From Fen-1058 sp964398185 (GTDB taxonomy: Bacteria; Chloroflexota; Anaerolineae; Fen-1058): a stretch of DNA of 64,000 nucleotides. The stretch is taken from NCBI GenBank assembly GCA_964398185.1, contig CAYNML010000003.1, positions 1 to 64,000 of the forward strand. Direction: 5' to 3'. The first letter of the stretch is position 1. Every line of letters begins with the position of its first letter. Below, in pieces: positions 15,633 through 23,507 of the stretch. The translations under genes and the position numbers were made by a program. Under the pieces are notes generated by a model, which saw only the letters and a program-made list of their open reading frames with translations, had not been told where the DNA came from and ran no database searches.

Positions 15633-17000
15633 ATGTCACGCCTTGCGGCCAACATTACGCTAGTCTTCATCCTCATCGCCTATCTCGCTCTTGGCGCGGC
15701 TTACGCGCTGCAAACTCCCGCCTGGCAAGCGCCCGACGAACCCGCGCACTACAACTACATCCAGTTCATCGCCACTGAAAAGACGCTGCCCGTTTTAGAG
15801 CAAGGCGAATACGATCAGGCTTACAACGAGGAGTTCACACGCACCCCGCAGAACACGGCGTCGCTGCCGATCGATCCACTGCGCTACGAAGACTACGCGC
15901 CGCCGTTGTACTACCTGCTCGCCGCGCCGATCTATGCGCTGACCGATGGCTGGATCACGGCTATCCGCTTACTGTCTGTCATGCTTGGGGGAGCGCTGGT
16001 GGTGATCGCCTATCTCATCGGCGCAGAAGTGTATCCCGATCAATTGGTCTTCGCCTTGGGGGGCGCGGCATTCGTGGCGTTTGTGCCGCAGCACCTGGCC
16101 ATGCTGTCGGCCATCAATAATGACTCGCTGGCAGAGTTGTTGATCGCGCTGGTGGTGCTGCAGTCCATGCGCTTGTTCCGTTCACCGACGATCTCCAGGC
16201 GCAGCTTGATCGGGTTGGGTGTGACGTTGGGATTGGGCCTGCTCACCAAAGCGACTTTCTATTACACCGCTGTGCCGATTGCCTTCATCGCGCTCCTCCT
16301 TCATTCCCGCCGTTACGCCTTACGTTTTACGCCTTACGTTTTAGTCTTCGTACCTGCTCTGCTGATCGGCGCAGTCTGGTGGCTGCGCAACCTCAGCGTG
16401 TATGGCGGCTTCGATGTGCTGGGCTTGGCGCGGCACAATGCCATCGTCGTCGGGCAGCCGACGACCGCGCAGTGGCTGATCGATTACGGCGCAAGTGGTC
16501 TCTTGCAGCGCTTCTTTACCACCACCTATCGATCGTTCTGGGGGCAGTTCGGTTGGATGTCCACGCCTCTGCCCGATCGAGATTACCTGCTGCTTGGCGG
16601 GTTGAGCATCGTCGCGTTGATCGGTTGGGTGTGGTGGCTGGCTGCAAAAAGAAAGTCGCCGAAGTCAACACAACAACCGTATGGTGGTTTACTGCTGTCA
16701 TTGTTGTTTGTGCTCACCGTCGGTGGTTATCTGTACTACAACGTGACCTTTGTGCAGCATCAGGGACGTTATCTCTTTCCGGCGCTGATCCCGATCGGGC
16801 TGGCGTTCGCGATCGGGTGGTGGCAGGTGCTGGATAAGATCAAGAGCCTGATGGCGCGACCACTCGCGCGATCAACACGCGACTGGACGCCGTGGCTCGA
16901 TCAGGCGCAGTTGATCATCTTCGCTTTGATCTTCATTTACCTGGCGCGGCTCGATCTCGTCGCTTTGCAGCGTTACATTGTCCCATCTCTGTCGCCGTGA
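15633..17000 (+). CDS. Polytopic membrane protein, DUF2142 or GT39-like glycosyltransferase
   Basis: 455 residues with about ten hydrophobic helices. The first extracytoplasmic loop carries WQAPDEPAHYNYIQFI, with the acidic pair that in GT-C enzymes such as family 39 and DUF2142 proteins binds the lipid-linked sugar donor. LPIDPLRYEDYAPPLYYLL follows and QHQGRYLFPALIP lies near the end. It probably transfers sugars outside the membrane. It overlaps the next gene by one base (TGATG). A heptamer array is embedded in frame at 16312-16346, encoding the junction RRYALRFTPYVLV. Confidence 0.78.
   Translation: MSRLAANITLVFILIAYLALGAAYALQTPAWQAPDEPAHYNYIQFIATEKTLPVLEQGEYDQAYNEEFTRTPQNTASLPIDPLRYEDYAPPLYYLLAAPIYALTDGWITAIRLLSVMLGGALVVIAYLIGAEVYPDQLVFALGGAAFVAFVPQHLAMLSAINNDSLAELLIALVVLQSMRLFRSPTISRRSLIGLGVTLGLGLLTKATFYYTAVPIAFIALLLHSRRYALRFTPYVLVFVPALLIGAVWWLRNLSVYGGFDVLGLARHNAIVVGQPTTAQWLIDYGASGLLQRFFTTTYRSFWGQFGWMSTPLPDRDYLLLGGLSIVALIGWVWWLAAKRKSPKSTQQPYGGLLLSLLFVLTVGGYLYYNVTFVQHQGRYLFPALIPIGLAFAIGWWQVLDKIKSLMARPLARSTRDWTPWLDQAQLIIFALIFIYLARLDLVALQRYIVPSLSP
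16312..16346. repeat. Heptamer array inside a membrane glycosyltransferase gene
   Basis: Five units in perfect 7-bp register (GTTACGC, CTTACGT, TTTACGC, CTTACGT, TTTAGTC) lie inside the open reading frame without breaking it. Confidence 0.85.
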
Positions 17001-18961
17001 TGCGCTCCTTCCCTCATTCTCTCCGCCTCAAGATGAAACGCTGGCTCCCCATTCTTCTCATACTGTTTCTGGCCGCGCTGCTGCGCCTCGTGGCGCTGCC
17101 CGGTGTGCCGCCCGGCCTGCAGCACGACGAGGTCTTTCACGGCCACGATGCGGTGACAGTGCTGCTGGGCTACCGCCCGCTGTACTTCACCTCGAACGCG
17201 GGTAACGAGCCGCTCTTCATTTACCTGATGTCGCTGACGGTGGGCGTGTTCGGGCACAATGCGTGGGGCATCCGTTTGGCCGCCGTGATCTGCGGCTTGC
17301 TCACCGTGCTCTTCACGTATCTGTGGATTCGACGCGCTTATAACGATCGTGCAGCGTTGATCGCCTCGGCGTTGCTGGCCGTGAGTTTCTGGCCGATCTT
17401 CCTGAGCCGCGTGGGACTGCGCGCCGCTTCTGTGCCGCTGATGGCGGCGCTCTCGGCATGGTTGTTGTTTGAAGCATTGCAGCGCCAGCAGCGACGCTGG
17501 TTTGTGCTGGCGGGCATTGCGCTGGGCGTGGCGCTGTACACCTATCCCGCCGCGCGCACGCTGCCCATCGTTTACGTTTTATTCTTTACGTTTTACTCTT
17601 TGCTGATTCGAAAACTGGATCGTTCACTCCTCATCACACTCGTGACCGCGCTCATCGTCGTGACGCCGCTGGCATACACCATCACCACGCTGCCGGAAGC
17701 CGATGTGCGGTTGCAGCAGCTCGGCGGACCGGTGCAGGAGGCGCTCACCGGCAACGTTGAGCCAGTGCTGCGTTACACCGTGGCAACCCTGGGCATGTTC
17801 AACGTCGCGGGCGATCCGATCGCGCGTTATAACCTGCCGGGGCGACCAGTTTTTGATCTGATCACAGGGATTTTGTTTCTACTCGGATTGCTGATCGCCC
17901 TTCGCCGTTGGCGCGAACCGCGCAACTTCTTCGCGTTGATCTGGCTCCCGATCGGTTTGCTGCCCTCGATGCTCAGCGATTCCGCGCCGTCGTTCCTGCG
18001 CGCCAGCGCCTCATTGCCGGTGGCGTTTTTGTTCCCGGCGCTGGCGCTTGATTGGCTGTTGGCGCGCATCACGCAAAGGCGCAGTCAGCTGATCGGTTAT
18101 GCGCTGATCGGCGGTTTGATCGTTTTCACGGGGGCGCTGACCGTCCGCGATTACTTCTTTGTGTGGCCTAATCGATCGGATGTGCGCGAGGTCTATCGTT
18201 CTGATTTGATGGAAGCCGCGCAATGGATCGAAACACAGGCCAGCGCGCAACCGATCGTGGTGGCGGCCACCAATCCGCGCGATCTCGATCCGTTCCTGTT
18301 CGATTTTCAGCTGACGGGTGATCGGGAAATCAAGTGGATCGATCGGGCGTTTGCCGTGGTCTTTCCCAATCAGCCAGCGAAATTGATCTCGCCCGCCTAT
18401 TCGCCAATCGATCCGCAGCTGCGCGATCGGTTTTTGGGACAGCCGTCGTTCGTGGCAAAGTCCGCAGACGGATCGATCGCGTTTGAGGTGTACGATCTCG
18501 CGCCGTACACGCCATCGCCCGCGAACACTACTGCGACAACCGATCGCGCAGGTGAACTGACCGTGCCGATCGATGTGAATCACACACTGGAGTTTCTAGG
18601 CTACGACGCGCCGTCGCGCACGCAGCCTGGCGAGGTGCTGCCGTTGACGTTGTACTGGCGCGTGAAGCAGGATGTCGCCGCACAGCAATTGCCATTGTCG
18701 CTGTTCGTGCATCTGCTTAACGAACAAGGCGAATTCGTTGCCGGGCGCGATCTGCTGGCCTTTCCCACGGCCGGCTGGCGCGACGGCGATGTGTGGCTTC
18801 AGCAAAATGATGTGCCGCTGCCCGCCGATTTGAAAGCGGGCGCCTATCGCCTGGAAATTGGCGCGTATTCGCAAGCCGACGGATCGCGCTGGCGCGTGGT
18901 CGATGCGCAGGGGAACGATGCGGGAGATCGGCTGTTGCTGAATGAGATGGAAGTCAAATGA
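17000..18961 (+). CDS. Family-39-like membrane glycosyltransferase with C-terminal beta module
   Basis: 653 residues. The N-terminal half has about ten membrane helices; the first loop has PPGLQHDEVFHGHDAVTVL, the acidic donor site of PMT/ArnT-like GT-C enzymes. RPLYFTSNAGNEPLFIYLM follows. After residue 430 the chain is soluble and ends in a module of about 110 residues (LEFLGYDAPSRTQPGEVL, LFVHLLNEQGEFVAG, LEIGAYSQ) that recurs in the proteins at 41193-44360 and 50721-52766. Its ATG overlaps the preceding stop by one base, implying translational coupling. An alternative ATG lies at 17033. A heptamer array sits in frame at 17571-17605. Confidence 0.82.
   Translation: MRSFPHSLRLKMKRWLPILLILFLAALLRLVALPGVPPGLQHDEVFHGHDAVTVLLGYRPLYFTSNAGNEPLFIYLMSLTVGVFGHNAWGIRLAAVICGLLTVLFTYLWIRRAYNDRAALIASALLAVSFWPIFLSRVGLRAASVPLMAALSAWLLFEALQRQQRRWFVLAGIALGVALYTYPAARTLPIVYVLFFTFYSLLIRKLDRSLLITLVTALIVVTPLAYTITTLPEADVRLQQLGGPVQEALTGNVEPVLRYTVATLGMFNVAGDPIARYNLPGRPVFDLITGILFLLGLLIALRRWREPRNFFALIWLPIGLLPSMLSDSAPSFLRASASLPVAFLFPALALDWLLARITQRRSQLIGYALIGGLIVFTGALTVRDYFFVWPNRSDVREVYRSDLMEAAQWIETQASAQPIVVAATNPRDLDPFLFDFQLTGDREIKWIDRAFAVVFPNQPAKLISPAYSPIDPQLRDRFLGQPSFVAKSADGSIAFEVYDLAPYTPSPANTTATTDRAGELTVPIDVNHTLEFLGYDAPSRTQPGEVLPLTLYWRVKQDVAAQQLPLSLFVHLLNEQGEFVAGRDLLAFPTAGWRDGDVWLQQNDVPLPADLKAGAYRLEIGAYSQADGSRWRVVDAQGNDAGDRLLLNEMEVK
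17571..17605. repeat. Heptamer array inside the GT39-like gene
   Basis: Five units in register (TTTACGT, TTTATTC, TTTACGT, TTTACTC, TTTGCTG) encode part of a membrane helix (YVLFFTFYSLL), so the repeat is compatible with the protein. Confidence 0.75.
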
Positions 18962-19111
18962 GGCAAGCCGGCGATGCAGCAGATTGACAACAGATAAACG
19001 GTTGCTCCATCAGGCATCCGTTTATCCGCTGACGATTCGTTGCCTCGATCCCCTTGAAACACTTAGCGGGCCTTTTCGTAACATGGCCACGGGATGATCG
19101 GGAATGACGGC

Positions 19112-19678
19112 CTACTTCCGCGCAAATATTTTCGCCACTATGCCGACAATCACATACAACAACCCCAGCCCAATCAACCCGAACTTGATCGTCGCGCAGA
19201 TCTGCGCAATCTGCGGATAAGGCGCGACATTGTTGCCGAGCAGTACAGTGAACAACGCTAGGTTCTCGATCGCGTCAAAGATGGCCGCAAGCCACAAGCC
19301 CCACGCCAGCAGCACGCCGCTGCTGTGCCACGTCTTGTGCCGCAGCGCAGTGGCCGCCAGGAGGCACGCCAAAGCGATCGTGGTGGAGTACACCGGCATG
19401 TACAGATAATCGAAGCCGAGGCTGAACCCCGCGCGGATGCGATCGGTGTCAGTCCACGCGTCGATGATCGCCTGCGCGTTGTCCACGCTGCCCGCCAGTT
19501 CGAAATCGACGATGGTGGGCGTCCCACCTTCGGTGGGCGTCCCACCTTCGGTGGGCTGCGCCGGGCCGATGAAGCGGAACGCGAACGTGATCAGCAGCGT
19601 GGCGACGAGCAGTGGTACAAACACGCGCACGCGCTGGTCTGACGGAAGGGCGTTGAGCGGATGAGTGAGTCGGGTCAT
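19112..19678 (-). CDS. Small polytopic membrane protein, unknown function
   Basis: 188 residues with four predicted membrane helices: near the N-terminus (VRVFVPLLVATLLITFAF), about 90-110, about 120-140 and near the C-terminus (FGLIGLGLLYVIVGIVAKIF). The first extracytoplasmic loop carries a duplicated EGGTPT, encoded by an 18-bp direct repeat. The ATG at 19678 overlaps the stop of the radical SAM gene (ATGA), so the two are probably translationally coupled. No family is recognised, and the coupling is the only functional clue. Confidence 0.7.
   Translation of the reverse strand: MTRLTHPLNALPSDQRVRVFVPLLVATLLITFAFRFIGPAQPTEGGTPTEGGTPTIVDFELAGSVDNAQAIIDAWTDTDRIRAGFSLGFDYLYMPVYSTTIALACLLAATALRHKTWHSSGVLLAWGLWLAAIFDAIENLALFTVLLGNNVAPYPQIAQICATIKFGLIGLGLLYVIVGIVAKIFARK
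19514..19555. repeat. 18-bp direct repeat with palindromic core inside a CDS
   Basis: Two exact copies of GGTGGGCGTCCCACCTTC (19514-19531, 19532-19549) plus the first 6 bases of a third. Each copy contains GGTGGG and CCCACC, so it can fold. In the protein it gives tandem EGGTPT. Confidence 0.9.
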
Positions 19679-21162
19679 GATTGGACGTGATGTTCGCACA
19701 CCGTGCGGAAGTGATAGCCGTAAATCGCCAGCGTGACCGCCATCGTGATCAGCTTGGGCCGATGAAACAGCGTCCAGAAGAATAACTTCCAGTATTGCAC
19801 CCGCTCGCGGCCGATGATGCCCAGGCGCACGATCGAGCGGAAGAAAGCCATCAATTGCTGGAAGTTCGGCGCAGCGCGCACGACTTGCGTCGGCTGATAT
19901 TCCTGCAAGAAGGTCTTGACGCGCTGATAATAGTGGCGCGGCGTGTAGAGGTGCTGCAGGATGTGTTGATAACCTGCGCGCAGCGTTTCCAGATTCATGC
20001 GCGGAATGATGTTGGTGGTACCGTCCACGTTGTCGCCCGACGATTGTTCGTTGAGACGGCCTTCGCCCTTCAAGCGCTCGTAGAGGCCCGTGCCGGGCGG
20101 CGCTTGCAGCAGGCCCACCATCGCCGTGACGATGCCGCTCTTCTGAATGAAATCGATCTGCCGCTGGAAGATGGACGGCGTATCGCTGTCAAAGCCGACG
20201 ATGAACCCGGCCTGCACCTGGATGCCCGCGCGCTGAATGCGCTTCACGTCTTCCACCAGATCGCGCTTGAGGTTCTGCTTCTTGCTGCATTCGGCCAGGC
20301 CCGATTCGTCGGGCGTTTCGATGCCGATGAAGACCACGGTGAACCCGGCGGCCGCCATCAGCTGCAATAGCTCGTCGTCGTCGGCCATGTTGATCGAGGC
20401 CTCGGTCTGGAACGTAATGCCGAGTTTGTCTTTGCGCCATTCGATCAGCGCGGGCAGCAGCTCGGTCTTGAGCAGGCGCTTGTTGCCGATGAGGTTGTCG
20501 TCGACGAACAGGACACTGCTGCGCCAGCCCAGTTCGTACATCCGATCGAGCTCGGCGATGATCTGCGCCACGCGCTTGGTGCGCGGGCGATGGCCCAGCA
20601 GCGCCGTCACATTGCAGAAGTCGCAATTGAAGGGGCAGCCGCGCGAGAACTGGAGGCTCAACAGGGCGTACCGCTTGAGGTCAGCCAGTTCCCACAGCGG
20701 GATGGGCGTCTGATCCATGTCGGCGAAGTCGGCGGTGGTGTAGGTGTGCTGCGCGCAGCCCTGCGCCAGATCGTTGAGAAAAGCGGGCAGCGTCAACTCG
20801 CCTTCATTTAAGATGAAGTGATCGACGACGTCTTCATACAGCTCCGGCTGCAGGGTGAAGAGCGGCCCGCCCGCCACGACCTTCACGCCCGCGGCGTGGC
20901 AGCGCTCGAGCACTTCCCGCGCCGATTGGCGCTGCACGGCCATGCCGCTGATGAACACGTAGTCGGCCCACGCTAAATCTTCATCACGCAGTTGGCGCGT
21001 GTTAAGATCGACCAGGCGCTTGTTCCACTCCGCGGGCAGCATCGCCGCGACGGTCAACAGGCCCAGCGGCGGCGCGATCGATTTCTTGCGGATGAACTTG
21101 AGGGCATAGCGAAAACTCCAGAAGGTGTCGGGGAACTCGGGATAGATCAACAGGATGTTCAT
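19675..21162 (-). CDS. B12-binding radical SAM protein (DUF4070 type)
   Basis: 495 residues. An N-terminal Rossmann-like cobalamin-binding domain (about 1-150) is followed by a radical SAM domain with the 4Fe-4S motif Cys-x3-Cys-x2-Cys at residues 176, 180 and 183 (SRGCPFNCDFCNV), then VDDNLIGNK, FQTEASINMADD and FIGIETPDESGL. The C-terminal region fits the DUF4070 domain, including an amphipathic stretch. This class includes hopanoid and bacteriochlorophyll-modifying enzymes, but the substrate here is unknown. GGAG lies 8 bases before the ATG. Divergent from the PHP gene, and coupled to the small membrane protein downstream. Confidence 0.88.
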   Translation of the reverse strand: MNILLIYPEFPDTFWSFRYALKFIRKKSIAPPLGLLTVAAMLPAEWNKRLVDLNTRQLRDEDLAWADYVFISGMAVQRQSAREVLERCHAAGVKVVAGGPLFTLQPELYEDVVDHFILNEGELTLPAFLNDLAQGCAQHTYTTADFADMDQTPIPLWELADLKRYALLSLQFSRGCPFNCDFCNVTALLGHRPRTKRVAQIIAELDRMYELGWRSSVLFVDDNLIGNKRLLKTELLPALIEWRKDKLGITFQTEASINMADDDELLQLMAAAGFTVVFIGIETPDESGLAECSKKQNLKRDLVEDVKRIQRAGIQVQAGFIVGFDSDTPSIFQRQIDFIQKSGIVTAMVGLLQAPPGTGLYERLKGEGRLNEQSSGDNVDGTTNIIPRMNLETLRAGYQHILQHLYTPRHYYQRVKTFLQEYQPTQVVRAAPNFQQLMAFFRSIVRLGIIGRERVQYWKLFFWTLFHRPKLITMAVTLAIYGYHFRTVCEHHVQS

Positions 21163-21269
21163 GGCGCTTGCTCCGTTCTGAGATGCTCACGGCGGCTAAG
21201 ATCGCGGCCAACGGTCGGCTGGCAGATTGATCGGTTCGACAACGCGCGGGTGGGGTTGAGCGCAACGTT

Positions 21270-21278
21270 TGGTATTAT
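21270..21278 (+). promoter_or_regulatory. Extended -10 promoter of the PHP gene
   Basis: TGGTATTAT, 69 bases before the ATG at 21348, in the divergent gap next to the radical SAM gene. It matches the TGG-extended boxes elsewhere. No clear -35. Confidence 0.45.
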
Positions 21279-21347
21279 ACTTGCATTCCAAGACAACGTC
21301 AGTCGATATGTGGGCCACCGCCGCCCGCGTCAGAAAGAGTCGAATTC

Positions 21348-22142
21348 ATGTATCCACACGATTATCATCTGCATTCCAATTTTTCGTGCGATTGCCAGGC
21401 GTCGATCGTCGAGCAGTGCCTCGGCGCGATCCGGCAGGGTTTGCCGGAAATCGGCGTGACCGATCATTTCGATCTGCACCCCGGCGATGAGTGCGCCGGT
21501 TTCTTCCGCCCGATCGAATGGGCCGCCGAACTCGATCGAGCCCGCCGCGAATTCGAGGGACGCCTCATCGTCCGCGCCGGGATCGAACTGGGCGAGCCGC
21601 ACATCTATCAAGCCGAGTGTCAGGCTGTGCTCGCCAGTTACCCGTTCGACTACGCGCTGGGATCGCTGCACTGGGTGGGTGATGAGATCATTTTCGATCC
21701 GCATTACTTCCGCCGCTCGCCGGATGAAGCCTACGGCCTGTTCTTCGAGGAACTGGAGCGCATGACGCGCGTGGGCGGCTTCGATGTGCTAAGTCACTTC
21801 GATGTGGTCGTGCGCGTAGGAGCGCCGCACTACGGCGGGTACGATCCGCGCCGCTACGAAGAGGTGATCCGCGCGGTGCTGCAGAACTGCATCGAGCGCG
21901 GCATCGCGCTGGACCTCAATACGCAGGGCCTGCGCAATCGCTGCCAGCTGCTGACGCCGGGCGTGGAGATCTTGACGTGGTATCGTGAGCTGGGCGGCGA
22001 GCGTGTCACGCTTGGCTCGGACGCGCATTCGCCGGACGTCATCGCCGCGAATTTCGATCTGGCGATCGAGGCGTTGCAGGCTGCCGGATTGAAGTACGTG
22101 ACGCAGTTTGAGCAGAGAACGGCGAGACTGCTAGCGATATAG
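21348..22142 (+). CDS. PHP-domain phosphatase, histidinol-phosphatase-like
   Basis: 264 residues of the PHP metallophosphoesterase family. Metal ligands occur in DYHLHSNFS (residues 4-12), VTDHFD, GIELGEPH, LGSLHWV, LSHFDVVV and the C-terminal LGSDAHSP, the pattern of the HisK/HisJ-type histidinol phosphatases that make L-histidinol from its phosphate. No other his gene is nearby, so a different phosphoester substrate is possible. It converges with the 22144 membrane protein, with a one-base gap. Confidence 0.85.
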   Translation: MYPHDYHLHSNFSCDCQASIVEQCLGAIRQGLPEIGVTDHFDLHPGDECAGFFRPIEWAAELDRARREFEGRLIVRAGIELGEPHIYQAECQAVLASYPFDYALGSLHWVGDEIIFDPHYFRRSPDEAYGLFFEELERMTRVGGFDVLSHFDVVVRVGAPHYGGYDPRRYEEVIRAVLQNCIERGIALDLNTQGLRNRCQLLTPGVEILTWYRELGGERVTLGSDAHSPDVIAANFDLAIEALQAAGLKYVTQFEQRTARLLAI

Positions 22143-22143
22143 G

Positions 22144-22941
22144 CTATTCTTCATCCGCCACCGGCAAGCGCAGCGTGAGCTGTGTATATGCCCCGGCCGC
22201 GGCTAGCAGATACCCCGCTAAGTAAGCCATATCTGACACCACGCTGAGGAGATTAGCGCCGGTGGCATAAGTGCCGCTCCAGGTGCCGTACGAGAAAGCC
22301 AGCCCCCCGACCGCAAACATCAGAATGCTGCTGACCAGGTAGACCCAGGGCCGCGCCACCAACCCGCCGCCCAGGTACACCAGCGACAACACGGCGAGGA
22401 AAGCCACGCCCAGGTTGCCGATGAGGTAATACGCGCCGATGAGGAGCTGCATGATGACAACCTCGCCCGGATGGGAGAGGATGTACTCCAGGGACAACAG
22501 CAGCACGCTGAACAATATACCAAGGTAGGCTGCCAGTATCAGCAGCTTCTGGCGCCGGCTGAGCTGAACGTGCAGCGCGCGATAATGCAGCACCAGGCTC
22601 GCCAGCATCGGCAGAAAGCCAATGCCCCATGAAACATCGACGACGGAGGGATACGGCTGCGGCTGGCGCAGCACGTGATAGACGATCCAGAGCGACTCGG
22701 AGAATGTCAGCACCATCAGCCCCGCGCTTAACAGCAGCCAGACGTAGCGCGAGCTTGCGCCCGGCTCAAATGTCCGGGCGGCTTTCAGCGTCAAGAGTGA
22801 CGCCAGCAAGGCCGAGGCGGCAAAAGCAACATGCGTTAGATAAAGCAGGACCTCACTGCCGCCGGGCTGCCAGATGGTCCAGGCGAGGTACACTGCCAAT
22901 AGGCCGATAATTGCGGCCGGAATAAGCCGGTCCCTTTTCAT
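22144..22941 (-). CDS. Seven-helix integral membrane protein, unknown function
   Basis: 265 residues, almost entirely hydrophobic, with about seven membrane helices. Between helices 3 and 4 is an extracytoplasmic segment (QPQPYPSVVDVSWGIGFLP) reminiscent of the 7TM sensory modules that precede GGDEF or kinase domains in other bacteria, but here no output domain follows. GGGGAG lies 12 bases before the chosen ATG. It follows the 23389 gene on the same strand by 28 bases and probably shares its transcript. A stand-alone sensor or regulatory module is a guess. Confidence 0.7.
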   Translation of the reverse strand: MKRDRLIPAAIIGLLAVYLAWTIWQPGGSEVLLYLTHVAFAASALLASLLTLKAARTFEPGASSRYVWLLLSAGLMVLTFSESLWIVYHVLRQPQPYPSVVDVSWGIGFLPMLASLVLHYRALHVQLSRRQKLLILAAYLGILFSVLLLSLEYILSHPGEVVIMQLLIGAYYLIGNLGVAFLAVLSLVYLGGGLVARPWVYLVSSILMFAVGGLAFSYGTWSGTYATGANLLSVVSDMAYLAGYLLAAAGAYTQLTLRLPVADEE

Positions 22942-22969
22942 GCGCGCGTATCTCCCCACCAATTATAAT

Positions 22970-23389
22970 TCATGCGGCGCCAATAATCCGATACTGGGAA
23001 TTAATCCGGGCCAGATCAGGCGGCAGATTTGTCAGCGTGGCGGCTAACGTCGCTTTCAACAGCGGCTCACCCAGAATCTGGCGGGCCAACTTCTGCGCGT
23101 ACTGCGCGTACGCCAGATAGACGGACGCCAATACCCTGGCATCGACGTCCGGGATGCGGCGCCGCAGCTCGCTTAGGTCAGCCAACCCGGTCAGCACACT
23201 CCAGCCGTGCTGCCGCGCATGCAGATTGAGTTGCTGCGCAAACTGATCGGCCAACGGTCGACCGCCCGTGCGCGCGATTGCTTCCATGAGCCGGGTGATG
23301 AACAGCGTGAACAATAGACTCAACTCGGCGCACAACAGCTCGTTGGCGCCGGCTGAATCAGCAGGCTCATTTATGGATGAGGATACCAT
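22970..23389 (-). CDS. Small helical protein, unknown function
   Basis: 139 residues, predicted soluble and mostly alpha-helical. It has a hydrophobic run near residues 25-40 (LSLLFTLFITRLMEAIA) and a basic/hydrophobic centre (LNLHARQHGWSVLTGL). No signal peptide and no family recognised. A TATAAT box lies 6 bases before the ATG at 23389, suggesting a leaderless message divergent from murE. It is first in a probable two-gene unit with the seven-helix membrane protein. Confidence 0.62.
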   Translation of the reverse strand: MVSSSINEPADSAGANELLCAELSLLFTLFITRLMEAIARTGGRPLADQFAQQLNLHARQHGWSVLTGLADLSELRRRIPDVDARVLASVYLAYAQYAQKLARQILGEPLLKATLAATLTNLPPDLARINSQYRIIGAA

Positions 23390-23395
23390 ATCGAT

Positions 23396-23401
23396 ATTAT
23401 A
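23396..23401 (-). promoter_or_regulatory. -10 box abutting the 23389 start codon
   Basis: Minus strand TATAAT, with 6 bases between it and the ATG at 23389. The predicted transcription start coincides with the start codon. No strong -35. Confidence 0.5.
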
Positions 23402-23494
23402 GATAGGTCAGGTTGGCTGACGGTTGAAAACACCGCTGTCAACCGCCGATCTTTCCCCGTTCCCCTCTGTGCCAGGCCTCGGCCAAATTTGATG

Positions 23495-23500
23495 TACAAT
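23495..23500 (+). promoter_or_regulatory. -10 box abutting the murE start codon
   Basis: TACAAT, with 7 bases between it and the murE ATG at 23508. No ribosome-binding sequence fits in that gap, so the message is probably leaderless. Confidence 0.5.
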
Positions 23501-23507
23501 TCGCGGC

